A program made the translations under genes and the position numbers. Shown piece by piece: positions 59,055 to 64,000 of a stretch of DNA of 64,000 nucleotides. This DNA is from Planctomycetota bacterium. Lineage in GTDB: Bacteria; Planctomycetota; UBA1135; GCA-002686595. The notes beneath the pieces were generated by a model, which saw only the letters and a list, made by a program, of their open reading frames with translations, did not search any database and was not told the DNA's origin. Where the stretch lies: positions 124,001 to 188,000 of the forward strand of contig JADHOC010000001.1 in NCBI GenBank assembly GCA_016779205.1, written 5' to 3'. Each line of letters starts with the position of its first letter. Position 1 is the stretch's first letter.

Positions 59055-60115
59055 ACCGCCCCCCCGGCCGGCCCGTCGACCCCCCTTCGGTAGATCTCAC
59101 GGATCAGGTGCTCCAGGGGCTGCCGCTCCACGGAGAGGTCCTTCACGTCGAGCAGGGTGAAGAGCCTCGGCACCAGCGCCGCGAGCCGGTCCGCGGAGAC
59201 GAGCACCGTCAGCGATCCCGCGCTGCGGCCGGAGACCTCCGCGCCGAACCCCGACAGCTCCGCGGCCAGGGCCACCTCGTCGATGCGCGCGCCGGGGTGC
59301 ACGTGCACCTCCACCGCCCGCTTCCCGGTCACCCGGCGCGAGAGGTCCGTGAGGCCTCCGTCGAAGGCGACCTTGCCCTGATCGAGCACGACGATCCGTC
59401 GACACGTCTCCTCGATGTCCTCGAGGTCGTGGCTGGTGAGCACGAAGGTCGCGGCCCGCTCCTCGGAGAGCCCGATCAGGAACCGGCGGATCGTCTCCCT
59501 GGAGATGAGGTCGAGGCCGATGGTGGGCTCGTCGAGGAACACCACCTCCGGCGAGTGCAGGAAGGCACCGATGATCTCCATCTTCATCCGCTGTCCGAGG
59601 GACAGCTGGCGGAGCTGGATCTTGAGCCTGTCCTCCACCTCGAGCATCGATGCGAATCGATTCAGGCGCTCGCCAAAGTCAGCGTCACTGACCCCGTAGA
59701 TCTCCTTCAGGAGGCGGAACGAGTCGATCGGGGGCAGGTCCCACCACAGCTGGCTCTTCTGGCCCATCACGAGGGCCAGCCGTCGCTTCTCCGCGTCCCT
59801 GAGATCGAAGGAGTCCCTGCCGAGCAGCCGCGCCTCCCCCGAGGACGCCGGCACGATGCCCGCGAGGATCTTGACCAGCGTGGTCTTGCCCGCGCCGTTC
59901 GCGCCGATCAACCCGACGCTCTCGCCGCGCTCCACCCGCAGGTCCACCCCGTCCAGCGCCGCGATATCCACGTGGTCACGGGCCACGAAGTTCTTGATCA
60001 GCCCGCGCAGCCCGGGCGCCCTCTCGAACGTGCGGAAGACCTTGCGGACCGCGCGCGCCTCGAGGACCGGCCCGTCGCCCGCGGGTCGCGGGTCGACCCC
60101 CGCCCGCGTGCTCAT
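59051..60115 (-). CDS. ABC exporter ATP-binding protein
   Basis: 354 residues from ATG at 60115, overlapping the queD stop (ATGA). Walker A GANGAGKTT (71-79), signature LSLGQ (171-175), Walker B VVFLDEPT (191-198) and H-loop His229 are intact. The N-terminal segment FRTFERAPGLRGLIKNFVAR and the D-loop ETIRRFL are characteristic of the COG4586 subfamily. A C-terminal ~90-residue domain (VEVHVHPGARIDEVAL) is the usual regulatory extension. It drives the permease pair downstream. Confidence 0.93.
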   Translation of the reverse strand: MSTRAGVDPRPAGDGPVLEARAVRKVFRTFERAPGLRGLIKNFVARDHVDIAALDGVDLRVERGESVGLIGANGAGKTTLVKILAGIVPASSGEARLLGRDSFDLRDAEKRRLALVMGQKSQLWWDLPPIDSFRLLKEIYGVSDADFGERLNRFASMLEVEDRLKIQLRQLSLGQRMKMEIIGAFLHSPEVVFLDEPTIGLDLISRETIRRFLIGLSEERAATFVLTSHDLEDIEETCRRIVVLDQGKVAFDGGLTDLSRRVTGKRAVEVHVHPGARIDEVALAAELSGFGAEVSGRSAGSLTVLVSADRLAALVPRLFTLLDVKDLSVERQPLEHLIREIYRRGVDGPAGGAV

Positions 60116-60564
60116 TCCGTCAGCGCCCAGTCTGCGTGACAGTTGGGCGTCTCGAACACCCGCAGGCCAACCAGCCTCACCCCCCGGCCGGCGGTCTCCG
60201 GGAGCCGGTCGAACTCCTCCTGGAAGCGGCCGGCCAGCCAGCCGCACAGGTTCTCGACGGTGGTTGGAAAGCCCACCTCGCAGCGCTTGTCCCCCTGGGC
60301 CACGAGGAACTCCAGCAGCGCCTCGTCCCCCCGATCGACCACGCAGGCATGGTCCAGGTGGCCGTCCACGAACCCCTTCATTGCCTTGAAGGCGTCCCCG
60401 AAGTCGAGAACCATGCCGAGCTCGTCGGTGGTCTCTGCGCTCAGGGTCGCGATGGCCACGTAGCGGTGTCCGTGCAGATTCTTGCACTTCGTGGTGCAGC
60501 GCGGGCCGAGCCGGTGCGCCATGTCCCACTCGATTCGCCTGGAGATCGTGACCGTGCCGTTCAT
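60112..60564 (-). CDS. queD: 6-pyruvoyl-tetrahydropterin synthase/QueD family protein
   Basis: 150 residues. QueD converts 7,8-dihydroneopterin triphosphate to carboxytetrahydropterin, the second step towards queuosine. Zinc ligands His17 (MAHRL), His31 and His33 (KCKNLHGHRY), and catalytic Cys27 are present, the C-xxx-H-x-H form of QueD rather than the Glu form of folate-type PTPS-III. LDFGDAFKAMKGFVDGHLDH and PTTVENLCGWL are family motifs. The gene is followed by, and overlaps, an ABC exporter ATPase. queC, queE and queF are not nearby. Confidence 0.94.
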   Translation of the reverse strand: MNGTVTISRRIEWDMAHRLGPRCTTKCKNLHGHRYVAIATLSAETTDELGMVLDFGDAFKAMKGFVDGHLDHACVVDRGDEALLEFLVAQGDKRCEVGFPTTVENLCGWLAGRFQEEFDRLPETAGRGVRLVGLRVFETPNCHADWALTE

Positions 60565-60612
60565 GGGGAGGAGCTTATAGCCTCACGCCGCGCAGGTAGG
60601 GCCCGCTCCCGG

Positions 60613-60618
60613 TATGAT
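60613..60618 (+). promoter_or_regulatory. Possible -10 element (TATGAT) for folB
   Basis: TATGAT lies 9 bases before the folB ATG at 60628. If used, transcription would start almost at the initiation codon, giving a leaderless mRNA. No -35 match is evident, and queD lies divergently upstream. Confidence 0.3.
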
Positions 60619-60627
60619 CCGCGAGCC

Positions 60628-61068
60628 ATGCTCCACGCCTCTCCCCTGGACACCTCGCCCCCCTCCCCTGGGGCGGCCGCAGGTCCCGCTCCGGACATCG
60701 TCAAGATCCGCAATCTCCGGGCCTGGTCGCTCATCGGGGTCCACCCCCACGAGCGGGTCCAGCGGCAGGAGATCCGGATCGACGTCTGGCTGGAGACCTG
60801 CCACCGGGCAGCCGCCGCCTCCGACGACATCGCGGATGCCCTGGACTACTCGGCCGTGGCCCGGGCCTTCCGCGAGCACGCCGGTCGGTCCACCCACCAG
60901 CTCATTGAGACCCTGGGCGAGGAGCTCGCGGCCATCGCCCTCGAACAGTTCGGTGCCCGCGCCGTGCGCCTCTCCGTGGAGAAGCCGGGGGCCGTCCCCG
61001 GCACCGATGCCGTGGGGATCGAGATCGAGCGACGGCGCGCCGAACACCACACCGGCAAGGGCAGATGA
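60628..61068 (+). CDS. folB: Dihydroneopterin aldolase
   Basis: 146 residues from ATG at 60628. FolB makes 6-hydroxymethyl-dihydropterin for folate. Seen: GVHPHERVQRQEIRIDVWLE (Glu42 in the pterin site), DALDYSAVARAFRE (Tyr74) and VEKPGAVPGTDAVGIEI (Lys119, catalytic). The first ~22 residues are a Pro/Ala-rich leader longer than usual. folK follows with an ATGA overlap, a standard pair. Confidence 0.93.
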   Translation: MLHASPLDTSPPSPGAAAGPAPDIVKIRNLRAWSLIGVHPHERVQRQEIRIDVWLETCHRAAAASDDIADALDYSAVARAFREHAGRSTHQLIETLGEELAAIALEQFGARAVRLSVEKPGAVPGTDAVGIEIERRRAEHHTGKGR

Positions 61069-61601
61069 GCGAGTCGAGCCGGAGGCGATTTCCTCGCGGG
61101 CGCGACACCAGCCCCGACGCCTGCCTCGTGGTGATCGGGCTCGGGTCCAACACGGACGGACCCGACAAGATCAACGAGGCCATCGAAGAGATCTCCTTCC
61201 GCTACGACCTGCTCGCGCGTTCCACGCGCTACGTCAGCCCGCCAGCCACCGAAGGTGAGGGGGACGAGCCCTCCAGCGAGACCGGGGCGGAGCCCGGGCC
61301 CTACTCCAACGCCGCCGTCCTCGTGCGGACCTCCGAGCCCCATGACGCCATCAAGGCCGCGCTCGGAGAGATCGAGCTGCGGCTCGGTCGGGACCGCTCG
61401 ACGCCGGCGTCGGTCGCCATCGATCTCGACATCCTCTTGATCCAGGATCAGATCGTGCGGGAGGGTTCTCGCATCGTGGTGCCCCACCCCGACCTCGAGA
61501 CCCGGCGCTACGCGGCGATCCCCAGCGCCGAGGTCGCCCCCTTCCTCAAGCACTCCATCACCGAGATGAGGCTCTCCGACCTCGCAGCGTCCCTGGCCTG
61601 A
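61065..61601 (+). CDS. folK: 2-amino-4-hydroxy-6-hydroxymethyldihydropteridine pyrophosphokinase
   Basis: 178 residues; ATG overlaps the folB stop. FolK pyrophosphorylates the FolB product. VIGLGSNT (23-30) is the opening motif; LGRDRST...AIDLDILL (108-124) holds the magnesium-binding Asp120 and Asp122, and VPHPDLETRRYAAIPSAEV follows. An acidic, Glu-rich insertion (about 62-80: EGEGDEPSSETGAEPGP) is unusual. The common R-W-x-P segment is degenerate here (DRSTPAS). Confidence 0.92.
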   Translation: MSESSRRRFPRGRDTSPDACLVVIGLGSNTDGPDKINEAIEEISFRYDLLARSTRYVSPPATEGEGDEPSSETGAEPGPYSNAAVLVRTSEPHDAIKAALGEIELRLGRDRSTPASVAIDLDILLIQDQIVREGSRIVVPHPDLETRRYAAIPSAEVAPFLKHSITEMRLSDLAASLA

Positions 61602-61625
61602 GCCCGCGCCCGGGGGAATCTGCCC

Positions 61626-62366
61626 TCAGAGCATCCAGCCGCCCGCCACCTCGAGGTTCTGGCCGATCATGTGGCCCGACTCCTCCGAGATGAGCCAGCG
61701 CGCGGTCCCCGCCACCTCGGCCATCTTCGCGGGGCGCCCCTGGGGAATCTTCGCCTGCAGCTCCAGGGAGAGCGTGTCTGGCGCCGCGCCGTCGTGGGGC
61801 ACGAAGCCGGGCGAGATCATGTTGGCGCGGACCCCGTGGGGCGCCTCCTGCAGCGCCAGCCCCCGCATGAAGACGAGCAGCGCCGCCTTGGCGCTGATGT
61901 AGGCCGTGGTCACGGTCCGGGCGCGCCAGCGCTCCAGCCCGGAGCAGCCGAAGAACACGTAGGCCCCGGCGCTCGCCCGGATGTGCTCCCGGGCGGCGTC
62001 GGCCACGTGCACGGCCGTCATGAGGTTCCCCTGGAACATGGACTCGAACATGGCCGGGGTGGTCTCCGTGAGCGGCGCGGTGAGGTAGGGCCCCACCGAG
62101 TGCACCACCGCATCGAGTCGACCCTCTGCGTCCACGACCTCCCGGACGATCCGTCCCGCGTCCTCCGGCGACGTCAGGTCCCCGACCCGGACACTGCCCG
62201 CACCCAGCGCCTCCTCCAGCTCGGCCTGCTTACCCTCCTGGCGCAGGGTCACGTGGACGCGCCACCCCTCCGCGCGCAGCAGGCGAGCCACGCCGAACCC
62301 GATGCCCTGGCTCCCGCCGGTGATGAGGGCGACCTTTTGTCGCGACGCTGTCTCCGATTCGCTCAT
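61626..62366 (-). CDS. Short-chain dehydrogenase/reductase
   Basis: 246 residues. Rossmann nucleotide-binding TGGSQGIGFG (16-25), Asn substitute region VVHSVGPYL, and the catalytic triad Ser142 (FFGCSG), Tyr156 and Lys160 (YISAK). C-terminal RWLISEESGHMIGQNLEVAGGW is typical of classical SDRs. The NADPH preference is suggested by Arg42 after beta-2 (VTLRQE). Being near folB-folK it might be a pteridine reductase (FolM/PTR1-like), but a generic 3-oxoacyl reductase-like enzyme is as likely. Convergent with folK. Confidence 0.9.
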   Translation of the reverse strand: MSESETASRQKVALITGGSQGIGFGVARLLRAEGWRVHVTLRQEGKQAELEEALGAGSVRVGDLTSPEDAGRIVREVVDAEGRLDAVVHSVGPYLTAPLTETTPAMFESMFQGNLMTAVHVADAAREHIRASAGAYVFFGCSGLERWRARTVTTAYISAKAALLVFMRGLALQEAPHGVRANMISPGFVPHDGAAPDTLSLELQAKIPQGRPAKMAEVAGTARWLISEESGHMIGQNLEVAGGWML

Positions 62367-62476
62367 GATCCGTGGATTCGTCCCGGGCGCGCCGACGAAG
62401 CGGGGCGCGGTTGCTGAAGGGGGCGGTCCGTGACCTAGGATGTCGCCAGCGGCCCGCGAGAGGCGGCGACATCCTA

Positions 62477-63415
62477 ATGACCGACCAACCGATCACAGAC
62501 TTCCACGCGCACTTCTTCGCGCGCCCCTTCTTCGACGCGCTCGCCCAGCAGAGCCCCCTCCCCGGCACCCCCGAGGAGAAGCTCTCCGCGGCCGCCGCGA
62601 AGGCCGGCCTCGAGCTCCCCGAGGGACCCGTGGCGGCCCATCGGGACCGATGGCTGGCGGAGATGGGCCGGCACGGGGTCCAGCGCCTGGCCGCCTTCGC
62701 GAGCGCGCCCGAGGAGATCCCGGCGGTCGCCGAGGCCGCCGCGGGCTCGGACGGACGGCTCGTGCCGATCGCGGTGTGTAACCCGGTGGCCCCCGGCGCT
62801 GCGGACCGGCTGCGCCCGCTGCTGGAGCAGAAGGGATTCCGCGGCGTGCTCCTGTTCCCGGCGATGCACCACTACCACGTGGCGGACGAGGCCGCCCGCC
62901 CCGTGCTCGAGCTCCTCGAGCAGCACCGCGCCGTGGCGTACGTTCACTGCGGGATCCTGGTGGTGAAGTTGCGCGACCTGCTCGGCCTGCCGCGCCCCTA
63001 CGACCTCAACTACGCCAACCCCCTCGACGTCATCCCCGCGGCCAACCGCCACCCGGGCCTAACCTTCTGTGTCCCGCACTTCGGGGCCGGCTTCCTGCGA
63101 GAGACCCTGATCGCGGGGGCTCAGTGCCCCAACGTCATCACCGACACCTCGTCCACCAACAGCTGGATCAGGACCCAGCCGGACTTCCCTTCCCTGACCG
63201 ACGTGCTGGCGCGGGCGCTGGATGTCTTCGGCCCCGAGCGGGTCGTCTTCGGAACCGACTCCAACGTCTTCCCCGCCGGCTGGAGGAACGAGCGCTACGA
63301 ACGCTGGCGCGCCATCGCCCAGGAACTTGGCCTCTCGGCTGAGGATCAGCGGTCGATGTTCTCGGGGAACGCCGAGCGGCTGCTCGCGCCGTCCACGGCG
63401 CACGCGGCGACCTGA
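62477..63415 (+). CDS. Amidohydrolase-2 family metal-dependent hydrolase
   Basis: 312 residues from ATG at 62477 (MTDQPITDFHAHFF). HxH (His10, His12) opens the TIM barrel, VHCGIL in the middle and FCVPHFGAGF later give further metal-ligand His, and VVFGTDSNVFP supplies the conserved Asp. This matches the amidohydrolase-2 (Pfam04909) family, which includes decarboxylases and lactonases; the substrate is unknown. The DAMHHYHV-type segment (PAMHHYHVAD) is unusual. It is divergent from the SDR gene. Confidence 0.87.
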   Translation: MTDQPITDFHAHFFARPFFDALAQQSPLPGTPEEKLSAAAAKAGLELPEGPVAAHRDRWLAEMGRHGVQRLAAFASAPEEIPAVAEAAAGSDGRLVPIAVCNPVAPGAADRLRPLLEQKGFRGVLLFPAMHHYHVADEAARPVLELLEQHRAVAYVHCGILVVKLRDLLGLPRPYDLNYANPLDVIPAANRHPGLTFCVPHFGAGFLRETLIAGAQCPNVITDTSSTNSWIRTQPDFPSLTDVLARALDVFGPERVVFGTDSNVFPAGWRNERYERWRAIAQELGLSAEDQRSMFSGNAERLLAPSTAHAAT

Positions 63416-63433
63416 GAGCGAGCCCCTGCCCGG

Positions 63434-63488
63434 CGGGGTCTCAGCGGGGTCTCAGCGGGGTCTCAGCGGAGGCCCAGCGGGGGATCAG
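63434..63488. repeat. 11-bp tandem repeat, five units, abutting a stop codon
   Basis: Three identical copies of CGGGGTCTCAG (63434-63444, 63445-63455, 63456-63466) followed by two degenerate copies (63467-63477, 63478-63488). The fifth unit contains the TGA stop (63485-63487) of the minus-strand BNR gene. Because the unit is not a multiple of three, each minus-strand copy brings a TGA into a different frame. Confidence 0.85.
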
Positions 63489-64000
63489 CGGCCGCCCGTG
63501 ACGCTCCCGATCCCGGCGACAGGATCCACCAGCTCCTCGATGGGCACCGACTGAAAGACCACGCTGCCCGAGCTGGAGCGGTACACCACGCCCACCGAGT
63601 CGGCGTCGGCCATGGCGAGCCCGGGTCCCCCCACGGCCTTGCCGTCGTCCAGGAGGACCTCCCGGTGGACTGGCCACTGCTGGCCGCCGTCGTTCGAGCC
63701 CCGTACCGTCATACGCATGGGCGGTTTGCGGCGCACGGCGGCGTTGGCCGAGACGAGTCGCCCGTCCATGGAGCCTGTGAGCTCCCTGCCGACATGCATC
63801 AGGGCCGCCGCCCCGTCCGCGCAGGGCAGGGAGGGTTCGGGCGGTCGCAGGGGAGCCCTCCATGCCCCGTCGATCTCGCGCCAGAGGCGCAGCTCCCGGG
63901 AGGCCTGGCGGAGGCTGGCCGCGGAGGCCAGGATCGCGCCGTCCCCGAGCTCCACGAAGGACGCCGCCGAGTGACCCCGAGGGCCGAGGGTGGTGAGCGA
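63485..64000 (-). CDS. C-terminal part of a BNR/sialidase-like repeat protein (5' end outside window)
   Basis: At least 171 residues; the frame is open to the window edge, so the N-terminus lies beyond 64000. The Asp-box pattern S-x-D-x-G-x-x-W is met by SNDGGQQWPV, preceded by MRMTVRG. GVVYRSSSGSVVFQSVPI and LAMADADSVGVVY resemble the following beta strands of six-bladed sialidase-like propellers. The start at 63955 is only an internal GTG. It may be an exo-alpha-sialidase or a non-catalytic propeller; catalytic Arg/Tyr residues cannot be judged from this part. Confidence 0.65.
   Translation of the reverse strand, partial: SLTTLGPRGHSAASFVELGDGAILASAASLRQASRELRLWREIDGAWRAPLRPPEPSLPCADGAAALMHVGRELTGSMDGRLVSANAAVRRKPPMRMTVRGSNDGGQQWPVHREVLLDDGKAVGGPGLAMADADSVGVVYRSSSGSVVFQSVPIEELVDPVAGIGSVTGGR

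Overview
The window is high-GC bacterial chromosome (about 70% G+C by eye), almost fully coding on both strands, with many 1-4 base gene overlaps. Several features point to the phylum Planctomycetota: an ECF sigma factor of the TIGR02999 type translationally coupled to a serine/threonine kinase with a C-terminal repeat region; a second sigma/kinase pair; large Ca-less Ig-like lipoproteins; a Cys-containing C-terminal module on the first (partial) protein that is common in planctomycete secreted proteins; and a TPR protein ending in duplicated RNA polymerase alpha C-terminal domains. Placement near the marine Saltatorellus/Engelhardtia/Rohdeia lineages is only a guess. I see no rRNA, tRNA, transposase, integrase, phage gene or CRISPR array.

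Layout. 1-14.2 kb: signalling and cell-envelope region, with a secreted-protein tail, ECF sigma + kinase, a GT-C type membrane protein, a 1131-residue lipoprotein, a structured intergenic RNA-like segment with a micro-ORF, a coiled-coil membrane protein, and a second sigma + atypical kinase. 14.6-19.2 kb (minus strand): PqiB-like MCE protein, PqiA-like protein, EamA transporter and a TolC-like outer-membrane lipoprotein. 19.3-25.3 kb: an M28 peptidase-like protein, then a minus-strand operon cutC-nagB-unknown-sodium symporter, probably for amino-sugar use. 25.4-32.6 kb: GT-C-like membrane protein, citrate synthase, leucyl aminopeptidase, ETF-quinone oxidoreductase and a fused MoaD-MoaE.

32.6-42.8 kb: ssb and PilZ, then a long minus-strand housekeeping run that reads murA, ffh, rpsP, Nth-like/H1-tail protein, maf, rpmE, prfA, membrane protein, prmC. 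Three consecutive members (Ffh, bS16 and the Nth-like protein) carry lysine- or alanine-rich basic tails. MurA retains the catalytic cysteine, consistent with peptidoglycan synthesis. 43.3-50.5 kb: TPR-alphaCTD protein and ruvA, a zincin lipoprotein, ribD and mdh.

50.5-64 kb: an anchored protein of unknown role, an SGNH-like protein plus MBOAT acyltransferase (polysaccharide O-acetylation pair), miaB, two lipoproteins (one a probable zincin), a queD-ABC exporter chain coupled by ATGA/GTGA overlaps, divergent folB-folK, a short-chain dehydrogenase, an amidohydrolase, and a partial BNR-repeat protein whose 3' end runs into 11-bp tandem repeats.

The most unusual items are the TPR/double-alphaCTD protein, the HhH-GPD-like protein with a histone-H1-like tail and its basic-tailed neighbours, the MoaD-MoaE fusion that must be cleaved to work, the 9.6-9.9 kb RNA-like segment, and the pterin/ABC-exporter operon.
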